DNA of 64,000 bases from Providencia zhijiangensis (lineage in GTDB: Bacteria; Pseudomonadota; Gammaproteobacteria; Enterobacterales; Enterobacteriaceae), in contig NZ_CP135990.1 in assembly GCF_030315915.2 (NCBI RefSeq), positions 434,001 to 498,000 of the forward strand. The letters run 5' to 3'. The notes under the pieces are model-generated. The model worked only from the letters and a program-made list of their open reading frames with translations. It was not told the origin of the DNA and did not search any database. Of this stretch, positions 33,910 through 41,110 are shown one piece after another (position 1 is the first letter of the stretch; every line of letters starts with the position of its first letter). The position numbers and the translations under genes are program-made.

Positions 33910-34362
33910 ATGCCTGAATCGAAAGTCTTCGTTGATAATTACCTGCCTGCTCTTTTGGGGCAGGCATGGATGCTAGTTTCATCTGAATTTCATGCAGTTG
34001 TGGAAGCTAATGGGCTATCGGTTTTGGAGTGGAGAGTGCTTTCCACCTTAGCTAATAATGGTTCGATGGGGATCACCGAGCTGTCGCAAAAAACTGTCAG
34101 TAAGCAACCAACAATCACGCGGGTATTACAACGATTAGAGCAGCAAGGGCATGTGATCCGCCACAATAACCATACGGGAAGTGACCGCCGTGTGACTCTC
34201 GTGAGTGTGACGTCGAGTGGTGTCGAGCTAGTCGAAGGGTTATTGATTGCTGCGGAAGAACACGAAAGGCAGGTTTTGGCTCCTCTTGGTGTTCGTAAAA
34301 GCAAAATGCTCAAGCAAGTTTTACAAGAATTGATTGATAGACATAGCCCAGAAATCAAATAG
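33910..34362 (+). CDS. MarR-family regulator at the end of the lower operon
   Basis: The 150-residue winged-helix protein shows the MarR pattern: EANGLSVLEWRVLSTLANNGSMGITELSQKT, the recognition helix region KQPTITRVLQRLEQQGHVIRH and the wing with SDRRVTLVSVTSSG. Such regulators usually repress catabolic operons until an aromatic ligand or CoA thioester binds. The ATG at 33910 is preferred because GAGGA lies 4 nt before it; the open frame continues back to 33832 without a ribosome site. It is 85 bp after the isomerase gene and probably autoregulates the operon via one of the palindromes. Confidence 0.85.
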   Translation: MPESKVFVDNYLPALLGQAWMLVSSEFHAVVEANGLSVLEWRVLSTLANNGSMGITELSQKTVSKQPTITRVLQRLEQQGHVIRHNNHTGSDRRVTLVSVTSSGVELVEGLLIAAEEHERQVLAPLGVRKSKMLKQVLQELIDRHSPEIK

Positions 34363-34407
34363 ATAAGTTACATTGAAATACTCGGAATTATCCGTTTTTG
34401 ATGAGTG

Positions 34408-34445
34408 ATAAGGATTTATAACAGAAGAGCAGATTAAATCCTTAT
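34408..34445. terminator. AT-rich hairpin after the marR gene
   Basis: ATAAGGATTTA (34408-34418) pairs with TAAATCCTTAT (34435-34445) across a 16-nt loop. It lacks a T-run and is a weak terminator candidate for the lower operon. Confidence 0.35.
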
Positions 34446-34636
34446 AAAACACTAGTGTATTGAATAGAAATGTAATGTATTGGAAATTAAGTAATATCCT
34501 GTAACACAATGATTGCTATCGTAGTTTTTGATTTGTTTTATTTTTTTATTCGGTAATAAATTGATGCTTTACATTGGTTTGATTTATCTATTTACTGCAA
34601 GGCAGATAACTAAGATAAACCATTATGGAGCACTCA

Positions 34637-36283
34637 ATGTCAGTAGTGACACTTGTACTCGTTTTTTTACTTGCAGTCATCGTGAGCGTATTTGTTTCTC
34701 GATTACTTAAAGACATCATTCCATTGCCCATTATCCAGATAGCGCTAGGGGCTGCCTTGTCGTTATACGGATTTACAGTGGAATTCGAACCGCATCTTTT
34801 TCTATTTTTATTTATTCCTCCATTGCTATTTCTTGATGGATGGCGAATTCCAAAAGAAGCCTTATTCCAAGAAATTAAGCCAATTATGTCATTGGCGATT
34901 GGCTTGGTGGTCGTCACCGTTATTGGTATGGGTTTCTTTATCCATTGGCTGATCCCAACGATTTCACTGGCGGTTGCCTTTGCACTGGCAGCTATCCTTT
35001 CCCCAACTGACCCTGTGTCGGTATCTGCGATGACAGTGAATTCGCCACTGCCATCGCGTATGGCGCACATTCTTGAAGGGGAATCTCTACTCAATGATGC
35101 GACGGGCTTAGTGTGCTTTAGCTTTGCGGTTGTGGCTGCGCTGACGGGGGAGTTTTCTCTGGCATCTGCTGCGGGCCAATTTGTGCTGGTGGCATTTGGC
35201 GGGATAGCGATTGGTTTATTAGTCGCATGGGCAATCGGCTGGTTAAACCAATTCTTGGTCAAGCGTACGGGTGAAGAGCCGGCTATCCAAATTATGATTA
35301 GCCTATTGATGCCATTTACAGCGTATTTGCTGGCTGAACATCTGCATGTTTCTGGGATCCTTGCCGCCGTTGTTGCGGGTATAGCGATGCACTACGAAAA
35401 AATCGCAGGGCGTATGCAAGCAGCGACTCGTATGCAAAGTAAGGCCGTTTGGGACACGGTACAGACAGGCTTAAACGGCATGATCTTTATTCTGCTGGGT
35501 GAGCAGCTACCGGGTATGTGGACGAACCTACCGCAGGTAGCCGAAGCCGCAGGTGCTAGCCATCCTTGGATGTTGTTTGTGTATGTTGCGGTTATCACCC
35601 TTGCATTAGGTGCGCTGCGTTTTGCTTGGGTATGGATATCAATGACCCTGACCGTTTTCCACAATCGTCGTCGTGGAAAGCAGGCAGATGAAGTGCGTAT
35701 CCGTATGATGGCAGTGATGGCAACAGCTGGGGTTCGCGGGGCAATTACCTTAGCAGGTATTTTAACATTGCCATTCTTAATGCCAGATGGGTCATTATTC
35801 CCTAACCGTGATGTGGCTATCTTCCTTTCGATGGGCGTGATCCTGTGTTCGTTGTTAATTGCTAGTATCGCATTGCCGATTTTAACCAAAGGTTTGGTGC
35901 AAGATTTACCTTACGATAACGATGAAATTCGTGCACGTTTGGCATTAAATGAGGCCGCAATGGCGCATATTCGCGAATTAATGAATCACCCTTCTGACGA
36001 TATGGATGAAATTGCGATGCGTACCGAAGTGGGTGCTCAACTGTTAGAAATCTATGGTCGCCGTTTGGATAATACGGATGAAACGGAATCAGATGTGTTT
36101 GATTTACATAGAATGATCGAAATGGAACGTTCGATGTCAGATTCGGCTCTGAAAGCGAAGCGTGAAGCGCTATACCAAATGCGTAAAGGGAAAAACATCA
36201 ATGAGCGTGTGTATCATCGCTTACGTGATGAGCTTGATTTAAAAGAAGAAACATTAAATCACCATAAGAGTTCAAAACACTAG
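34637..36283 (+). CDS. CPA1-family Na+/H+ antiporter (YjcE-like)
   Basis: A 548-residue antiporter with about 12 membrane helices followed by a charged cytoplasmic tail of 130 residues. Family blocks are FIPPLLFLDGWR, AAILSPTDPVSV, LEGESLLNDATGLV (the ND carboxylate pair for ion exchange), HVSGILAAVVAGI and TAGVRGAITLAGIL. It resembles E. coli YjcE in length and tail. The ATG at 34637 has GGAG 6 nt upstream; an ATG four codons earlier has none. It is monocistronic with a terminator and is not obviously linked to the catabolic genes. Confidence 0.88.
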   Translation: MSVVTLVLVFLLAVIVSVFVSRLLKDIIPLPIIQIALGAALSLYGFTVEFEPHLFLFLFIPPLLFLDGWRIPKEALFQEIKPIMSLAIGLVVVTVIGMGFFIHWLIPTISLAVAFALAAILSPTDPVSVSAMTVNSPLPSRMAHILEGESLLNDATGLVCFSFAVVAALTGEFSLASAAGQFVLVAFGGIAIGLLVAWAIGWLNQFLVKRTGEEPAIQIMISLLMPFTAYLLAEHLHVSGILAAVVAGIAMHYEKIAGRMQAATRMQSKAVWDTVQTGLNGMIFILLGEQLPGMWTNLPQVAEAAGASHPWMLFVYVAVITLALGALRFAWVWISMTLTVFHNRRRGKQADEVRIRMMAVMATAGVRGAITLAGILTLPFLMPDGSLFPNRDVAIFLSMGVILCSLLIASIALPILTKGLVQDLPYDNDEIRARLALNEAAMAHIRELMNHPSDDMDEIAMRTEVGAQLLEIYGRRLDNTDETESDVFDLHRMIEMERSMSDSALKAKREALYQMRKGKNINERVYHRLRDELDLKEETLNHHKSSKH

Positions 36284-36300
36284 TTTCTAACTTGTTACTA

Positions 36301-36329
36301 AATGGCTTAAGGTCTCTTAAGCCATTTTT
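36301..36329 (+). terminator. Intrinsic terminator of the antiporter gene
   Basis: AATGGCTTAAG and CTTAAGCCATT form an 11-bp perfect stem with a GTCT loop, followed by TTT. Confidence 0.85.
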
Positions 36330-36394
36330 ATATACTCATTGAAAAAAATTTTATTGCTGATAATGTAATCTCTAATTATATTCAGGAAAAAATT

Positions 36395-36442
36395 ATGTCA
36401 CAGCATGTAGCTCACCTCATTATTATGATGACCATCACTTAA
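36395..36442 (+). CDS. Putative 15-aa leader peptide
   Basis: The ORF MSQHVAHLIIMMTIT follows AGGAAAA by a normal distance and ends just before a competing-hairpin terminator. Its run of Ile, Met, Thr and His codons at the end resembles regulatory leader peptides whose ribosome stalling decides attenuation. There is no other coding evidence. Confidence 0.45.
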   Translation: MSQHVAHLIIMMTIT

Positions 36443-36492
36443 CTGGTGGGAGTTTGCTGCATCCTCAACCCGCCAGATAAGGCGGGTTTTTT
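36443..36492 (+). promoter_or_regulatory. Attenuator-like terminator/antiterminator
   Basis: AACCCGCC (36467-36474) and GGCGGGTT (36481-36488) form a strong stem followed by TTTTT. CTGGTGGG (36443-36450), right after the leader stop, can instead pair with CCCGCCAG (36469-36476) with one wobble, sequestering the terminator's left arm. That mutually exclusive pairing is the classic attenuator layout. Confidence 0.55.
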
Positions 36493-36528
36493 GTCCTTGT
36501 CTGGTTAGCATTCAACAAGGAGCCCTCT

Positions 36529-36945
36529 ATGAATCTTTTCGACAATACTCAAAAACATACGCAAGAACTTGAAGCCCTAATTGCTAATGCAGATCGTGCC
36601 ATCACAGAAGAAAATTTCAGCCATTTAATGAATTTTTATTCTGAGAATGGCTCATTAGTGGTGAAAGACGGTTTACATGTCCATGGAAAAGAGAACCTAA
36701 AGAAAGCGTTTTCAGCCATCGCTGAATTTTTTAATCACAGCTTGCAAGTGTCTCAAGGTGCGGTGAAAGTTATTTTTGGTGAAGATTGTGCCTTAGTCTT
36801 GGCTGAAACCATTTTGAGTGCGCAAATGCAAGACGGTACGTCATTTAACACAGTGCGAGATGCCACCTACGTTTTTAAACTGATCGACGGTAGGTGGCTA
36901 TGTGTGATTGATAATTCCTATGGAACTTCATTGCTGAAATCCTAA
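36529..36945 (+). CDS. NTF2-like / DUF4440 (SnoaL-type) protein
   Basis: The 138-residue protein has the cone-shaped NTF2-like pattern: a helical start (ELEALIANADRAITEENFSHLMNFYSENGSLVV), HGKENLKKAFSAIAEFF in the middle and a four-strand C-terminal sheet ending FKLIDGRWLCVIDNSYG. It resembles DUF4440/SgcJ-type small proteins, whose members bind or convert small ligands; the substrate is unknown. AAGGAG lies 7 nt before the start. It is preceded by a leader peptide and attenuator-like structure, so its expression is probably conditional. Confidence 0.75.
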   Translation: MNLFDNTQKHTQELEALIANADRAITEENFSHLMNFYSENGSLVVKDGLHVHGKENLKKAFSAIAEFFNHSLQVSQGAVKVIFGEDCALVLAETILSAQMQDGTSFNTVRDATYVFKLIDGRWLCVIDNSYGTSLLKS

Positions 36946-37106
36946 GAAAAGCTTTTGCTCTTCACCATTTGTGTCATGAAAAAACAGCGAAATTCAGTTT
37001 ACGTAATAAATGGTTTTTTATTGTAATTATTAAGCTTTACTGTTGTCTTTGGAGTTAAGTCTAAGGTTTATACTCGAGACAAGAATAACGGTGGAGGATA
37101 TTTATT

Positions 37107-37394
37107 ATGTCAATTTTCAGCTGGTTATTTAATCTCGGTAGAAATCGCTATGACTCGAAACGCGATAGTCAATATCGAGGTCATTCAGGACATGGCAGTA
37201 GTTCTAAGCATGGTTCTAGAAGTCAACATGACTCTCGAGGTAAACACGGCGGGGGTTATCAATACAATGATGGTCGAAGCGAAGATAATTATTTTTCACA
37301 GGGGCAAAATCTTCAAAAGATAAGATGCCGACAATGCCAAAGAGCCGTAGACCCAAATGCCAATTTTTGCGGTGAATGTGGAGCATCAACTTAA
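37107..37394 (+). CDS. Small protein with C-terminal zinc ribbon
   Basis: The 95-residue product has a short hydrophobic N-terminus (MSIFSWLFNLG) and a low-complexity middle rich in Gly, Ser, His, Arg and Gln (residues 20-60). The C-terminal zinc ribbon is CRQCQRAVDPNANFCGECG, two CxxC knuckles 14 residues apart. GGAGG lies 9 nt upstream. Function is unknown; such ribbons bind zinc and often mediate protein or nucleic-acid contacts. The following methyltransferase gene starts 36 bp later, so the two may be co-transcribed. Confidence 0.65.
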   Translation: MSIFSWLFNLGRNRYDSKRDSQYRGHSGHGSSSKHGSRSQHDSRGKHGGGYQYNDGRSEDNYFSQGQNLQKIRCRQCQRAVDPNANFCGECGAST

Positions 37395-37430
37395 GGAAAT
37401 AGAAAAGGTACTTCTGATTCAGGAGGAAGC

Positions 37431-37988
37431 ATGGCGGAATCATTTTTTTCTCATAAAAATCATTACCAGCTCTATGTTAAGAATTTCATTGCATCACCAG
37501 CTTCGATGGGAACGGTATTCCCATCATCTCGTTGGTTATGCAATACCATGGTCGATAATATCGATTGGGCGCAGTGCAACCAGATAGCGGAAATTGGCGC
37601 GGGTAATGGCGTGATGACTCGCTATATTGTGAATAAAATTACGGCGCAAACACGTTTAGATCTCTATGAAATTAATCGTGATTTTCTTGATATTTTAAAT
37701 CAGATTGATGACCCGAGAGTGGCGGTTAATCCCTGCTCTGCAGAATATTTATTGGGTGATTATGATTTGATTATTTCAGGAATTCCTTTTCTTTCCCTGA
37801 ATAAAAAAACCAGTATGCGGATATTAAAACAGGTGCGTCAGAGCCTGATAAAGCATCAGGGTAAATTGGTGTTATTTCAGTATACTCAAGGCTGTGAGGC
37901 GTTATTTTCGCGTTATTTTTCATTTACAAAGGAACGCGTATATCGCAACTTTCCACCTGCTTGGGTGTATACCTGTGTACCCAAATAA
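37431..37988 (+). CDS. SAM-dependent methyltransferase (phospholipid/rRNA adenine MTase-like)
   Basis: The 185-residue class I methyltransferase carries the SAM motif IAEIGAGNGVMTRYI near residue 52, an acidic residue at the end of strand 2 (LDLYEINRDFL) and an IISGIPFLSL motif at the catalytic position. The N-terminal FIASPASMGTVFPSSRWL segment is typical of PmtA-like phospholipid N-methyltransferases and their relatives. The substrate cannot be fixed from sequence. CAGGAGG precedes the start, and a strong terminator follows. Confidence 0.75.
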   Translation: MAESFFSHKNHYQLYVKNFIASPASMGTVFPSSRWLCNTMVDNIDWAQCNQIAEIGAGNGVMTRYIVNKITAQTRLDLYEINRDFLDILNQIDDPRVAVNPCSAEYLLGDYDLIISGIPFLSLNKKTSMRILKQVRQSLIKHQGKLVLFQYTQGCEALFSRYFSFTKERVYRNFPPAWVYTCVPK

Positions 37989-37993
37989 CGCAT

Positions 37994-38031
37994 CTTAGGC
38001 CAGCGTGATAGAAACTGGCCTAAGGCTTTTT
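37994..38031. terminator. Terminator between convergent genes
   Basis: CTTAGGCCAG (37994-38003) and CTGGCCTAAG (38015-38024) form a perfect 10-bp stem followed by GCTTTTT. It ends the methyltransferase transcript. Confidence 0.85.
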
Positions 38032-38034
38032 ACG

Positions 38035-38655
38035 TTATTTAGGGCGATACATTTCGAGTTTTTGTTGCTCTTCAATCCAGTAATAATCCGCAGGTCCCCC
38101 CGCCCGCATCAGAGGTTTTTGGCGGGCACTGTTATATAAGCCTTGCTCTAAGGTGGCTTCATCGATATGCACCATCACCACTTCTCCCATGACCATCCAC
38201 GTATCCAGTAGGCTGCCGTCTGCACGCTTTAATTGTTGATATTCAGTGACCACACACTCCATGGAAACAGGCGTTTGGGCGATGCGTGGAGGAGTAATTA
38301 ATGTAGACGGTAAGGTGGAAAGTCCAGTTAGGTCAAACTCACTTTCTCCGTGAGGTAACATCGCACTGCTTGAATTGACCTGCTGCCCAAGTTCAAGAGT
38401 CGCAAGGTTATAAACGAACTCACCTGTTTCGATAGCATTGGTGACGGAATCTTTTTTTCCAACACTTGAAAAGACCAAAATAGGGGGGGAGTAGTTAAAA
38501 ATATTGAAGAAGCTATAAGGCGCAAGGTTGGTGTTGCCTCGCTTATCACATGTGGAGATCCAACCAATAGGGCGCGGACCAATTAATGAGGGAATAGGAT
38601 CATGGGGAAGCCCATGACCTTGTTGAGGTTGGTAGCTGTAAAACTGAGTTTTCAT
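38035..38655 (-). CDS. Flavin reductase family protein (DIM6/NTAB type)
   Basis: The 206-residue FMN-binding split-barrel protein begins with a variable helix, then IGPRPIGWISTCDKRGNTNLAPYSFFNIFNYSPP, the family signature. FVYNLAT and a C-terminal MRAGGPADYYWI segment follow. It probably reduces flavin or acts as a small flavoprotein oxidoreductase. It differs from the StyB-like reductase at 17455 and is not near an oxygenase, so its partner is unknown. AAGGAGCC precedes the ATG at 38655. Confidence 0.82.
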   Translation of the reverse strand: MKTQFYSYQPQQGHGLPHDPIPSLIGPRPIGWISTCDKRGNTNLAPYSFFNIFNYSPPILVFSSVGKKDSVTNAIETGEFVYNLATLELGQQVNSSSAMLPHGESEFDLTGLSTLPSTLITPPRIAQTPVSMECVVTEYQQLKRADGSLLDTWMVMGEVVMVHIDEATLEQGLYNSARQKPLMRAGGPADYYWIEEQQKLEMYRPK

Positions 38656-39340
38656 TATTGGCTCCTTTTTTCGTTATCCTAACGGATTAATTTATTCTAG
38701 TTAATATTAGAAAATGAAAAGTGCACGATATGCATAGTTTAAGCATGATATGGATAATGGAAAAATTGTCATGATGAACATGGCTGAGATTAATGAATTT
38801 AAATTATATTTAAATTTTTATTAATTGAATTTATAAAACACAAAAAATGAGTTATTTAAGTTTATTTTCATATTTTATGAAAGCATTAAGATTTTATGTT
38901 TGATATTGTTTGTTTTTAATCTGGAGTAAATTTTATTAAGTTATTATTTGAAATATTTATAATTAGATTTCCTTCTCTTTTTTTAATTTTAAATAATATT
39001 GTTTTTAATGATTTATAATGATGAAAGAAGGCGGGTTTTTAAATTATTAGCTAATTATATTATATGAATTTGGTTATTTAATTCATTGATAATTAATGTT
39101 ATATAAATTTAATTATGATATTTAAGCGATCAATAAAGTTAATTTGATAGGTATTAACTATTGAATGATATAATTTCGATCGATATAAACGTATTTACAG
39201 ATTTATTTACTGTATCTATATTTTAATAAATTAAATTTCCTGCACTTTGGATATATCCATTTTTTATTGCGCTATTTGCTCAATGAATTGGCTACCTTTG
39301 AGTAAATAAAATTAAAGCTATTTAAATTGGTTTTAATATT
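38656..39340 (+). promoter_or_regulatory. 685-bp very AT-rich region upstream of fimbrial operon 1
   Basis: There is no credible ORF and the base composition is extreme, with long A/T tracts (for example 38800-39240). Such DNA ahead of fimbrial genes is typically an H-NS-silenced control region. I found no recombinase gene or clear inverted-repeat pair that would mark a phase switch. Confidence 0.5.
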
Positions 39341-39682
39341 ATGAAAAACAAATATCGATTACGTGAAGAAGTTGGTTCATTTATCAGAGAAGCACGGCTT
39401 AATTGTTCATTAACTGGTGAGGAATTAGGGAGCATGCTTCATATTAGTCAGCAACAAATATCTCGCTATGAACGTGGAATTACAAGCATAAACATAGAGA
39501 CGCTTGATGCTATATTAAAGGAACTAGGCAAGGATTGGTCTGAATTCTTTTTCAAGGTTATTGCTAACTATTCAGATGAAATAGCAGAGATAAAACTACA
39601 AGATAATTTTTTATTTCAAGATAAAAAATCAAAATATTCCTATTACGATAAATTAAAGTTCAAAGCCTTACATGATCTTTAA
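39341..39682 (+). CDS. MrpJ-like XRE transcription regulator
   Basis: A 113-residue helix-turn-helix protein: VGSFIREARLNCSLTGEELGSMLHISQQQISRYERGIT, then a helical tail. The SQQQISRYERG recognition helix is characteristic of MrpJ paralogues attached to Proteus and Providencia fimbrial operons, which repress flagellar genes when fimbriae are made. MrpJ genes usually end the operon; here it leads, 132 bp before the first pilin gene. The C-terminus is lysine- and tyrosine-rich (DKKSKYSYYDKLKFKAL). Confidence 0.8.
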   Translation: MKNKYRLREEVGSFIREARLNCSLTGEELGSMLHISQQQISRYERGITSINIETLDAILKELGKDWSEFFFKVIANYSDEIAEIKLQDNFLFQDKKSKYSYYDKLKFKALHDL

Positions 39683-39814
39683 TAACGAATAATCAAATTC
39701 AAACATTCTTCATTAATTGTGTAATTAATTGTTATTTAATGTTTTTTTTGTTCCATTAATTATTTAATGGTGTATTGCGTTTCTTTAATTTTTAAACGAA
39801 AGGAAAGTCATTAT

Positions 39815-40366
39815 ATGAAACTTAATCAGTTAGCAATCATTACACTGCTGGCAACATCAGCGACTTCTTTTAGTGTTATGGCGGAGAACACAGGTACAGT
39901 GAATTTTATCGGTACAGTGGTGACTTCACCCTGCAATATTGCTCAACCATCATTAAAACAAACTATTGATTTTGGTCAGCTTTCTCGCAGAGGTTTAGAG
40001 AATGGCCGAACGGCTGAAGTGGATTTTAATATTGAATTAACAGGGTGTGATTTTTCAGATTACACCAAAGATGGTACAGGGGCGGCAGCGGCAGTGAAAA
40101 ACATGGAGCTGGTCTTTACGGGGCAAAACTACGCTGATGCGGGTAATACTTTGCTTTCAACTTCTCCGGGCAATGCAAACAACGTGGGTATTGGTATTGA
40201 TGGTTTTGAATTTGGTAAAGCCAAAGATATTTTATCGCGGATTATCAATAAGAAGGGGGATAACACCTTAACCTTCAAAGCATTAGCGAAAGCTGTTGAT
40301 ACCACAAAAGATGTCGCTGAAGGTAAATTCAGCGCAGTGACTAACTTCCGAATTACCTATCAGTAA
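39815..40366 (+). CDS. Major fimbrial subunit (pilin), operon 1
   Basis: The 183-residue protein has a signal peptide (LAIITLLATSATSFSVMA/E). The mature pilin has the donor strand and paired cysteines (SPCNIAQPS and ELTGCDFSD), and ends in the aromatic pattern NFRITYQ that chaperones recognise. The start at 39815 is preferred over an in-frame ATG at 39767 because it opens the signal peptide and follows AAAGGAAAG. It is secreted by Sec and assembled by the chaperone and usher encoded downstream. A hairpin directly after the gene probably allows more pilin than downstream product. Confidence 0.85.
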   Translation: MKLNQLAIITLLATSATSFSVMAENTGTVNFIGTVVTSPCNIAQPSLKQTIDFGQLSRRGLENGRTAEVDFNIELTGCDFSDYTKDGTGAAAAVKNMELVFTGQNYADAGNTLLSTSPGNANNVGIGIDGFEFGKAKDILSRIINKKGDNTLTFKALAKAVDTTKDVAEGKFSAVTNFRITYQ

Positions 40367-40378
40367 GCATATGAGTCT

Positions 40379-40400
40379 ACCGCCAGTGAATACTGGCGGT
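40379..40400 (+). other. Intercistronic hairpin after the pilin gene
   Basis: ACCGCCAGT (40379-40387) and ACTGGCGGT (40392-40400) form a perfect 9-bp stem with a GAAT loop and no T-run. It is placed like the hairpins that stabilise pilin mRNA or damp read-through in pap-type operons. Confidence 0.6.
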
Positions 40401-40440
40401 ATCAGGACTGGATTGAAGAAGAACGTTGAGGGAGACAATT

Positions 40441-41022
40441 GTGATTGTTTATCAATGGGTAACTCGCCAATTAGCTCAACTGATGACGATGACCATTCTG
40501 GTATGCCCGATAACTTCAGGGGCTGCAGTGAATAAAAAAATAGAGCTTAATGGCAGCGCAACGCTGAAAGGTATTGTCATCGCGACACCGTGTTCGGTTG
40601 TCATGGAAAATAGATTTCAAACGATTGATTTTTCACCTTTGGCAATCCCTCTGCTGGGTACGAAGTTGCAGCGTGAGCAGCATAACCAACCTTTTATTAT
40701 TGAGTTACGAGACTGTGGAAGCCTTTATTCTTCACTCGACAGTAAAACATGGTTTATTCGATTTGCAGGGGAAACAGCGGAACACATTGATACATTTGTA
40801 CTACGAGGCGCATCACAAGGTCTCGGGGTTTCTGTCCTTGATAGCCGTTTGAACACATTGATTCCAGGGCAATATTACCCTTTAGCAAATAATGTATTAC
40901 GGCAAGACAAATCAGGAAAAGCGCTCTATCTACAGTACTTTTTACGTCTAGAGCTAACTGGGCAACCTATTCAAGCGGGTAACTATCAAGGGTTAATCCG
41001 TTTTTTTATCGATTATCAATAA
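40441..41022 (+). CDS. Minor fimbrial subunit, probable terminator pilin
   Basis: The 193-residue protein begins at a GTG (40441) with GAGGGAG 6 nt upstream. The hydrophobic signal runs LMTMTILVCPITSGAA. The mature part has the pilin cysteine pair (ATPCSVVMENR and ELRDCGSLYS) and ends GLIRFFIDYQ. Its place directly before the usher gene matches PapH/MrpB-type subunits that anchor or end the rod. A 16-bp tandem duplication overlaps its stop. Confidence 0.78.
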   Translation: MIVYQWVTRQLAQLMTMTILVCPITSGAAVNKKIELNGSATLKGIVIATPCSVVMENRFQTIDFSPLAIPLLGTKLQREQHNQPFIIELRDCGSLYSSLDSKTWFIRFAGETAEHIDTFVLRGASQGLGVSVLDSRLNTLIPGQYYPLANNVLRQDKSGKALYLQYFLRLELTGQPIQAGNYQGLIRFFIDYQ

Positions 41023-41039
41023 CGTCGATTATCAATAAC
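41009..41039 (+). repeat. Tandem 15-bp direct repeat at the pilin stop
   Basis: TCGATTATCAATAAC occurs at 41009-41023 and again at 41025-41039. The first copy encodes the IDYQ-stop C-terminus, so the second is a duplicated tail just past the stop. Confidence 0.85.
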
Positions 41040-41056
41040 TTGTAGATAAACATGAT

Positions 41057-41074
41057 CTCGAAATCATTTTCGAG
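41057..41074 (+). other. Small hairpin before the usher gene
   Basis: CTCGAAA and TTTCGAG form a 7-bp stem with a TCAT loop in the 88-bp gap ahead of the usher start. A possible translation or processing signal. Confidence 0.4.
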
Positions 41075-41110
41075 AGGGGCACACTCGTCGCATTTGGGAT
41101 GGTATAGAGC

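Noticed and set aside
27514-34362. A simple salicylate-to-gentisate pathway
   Set aside because: Not excluded, but no salicylate-CoA ligase is present, and the IorAB-like enzyme and nitrilase-type hydrolase would have no role.
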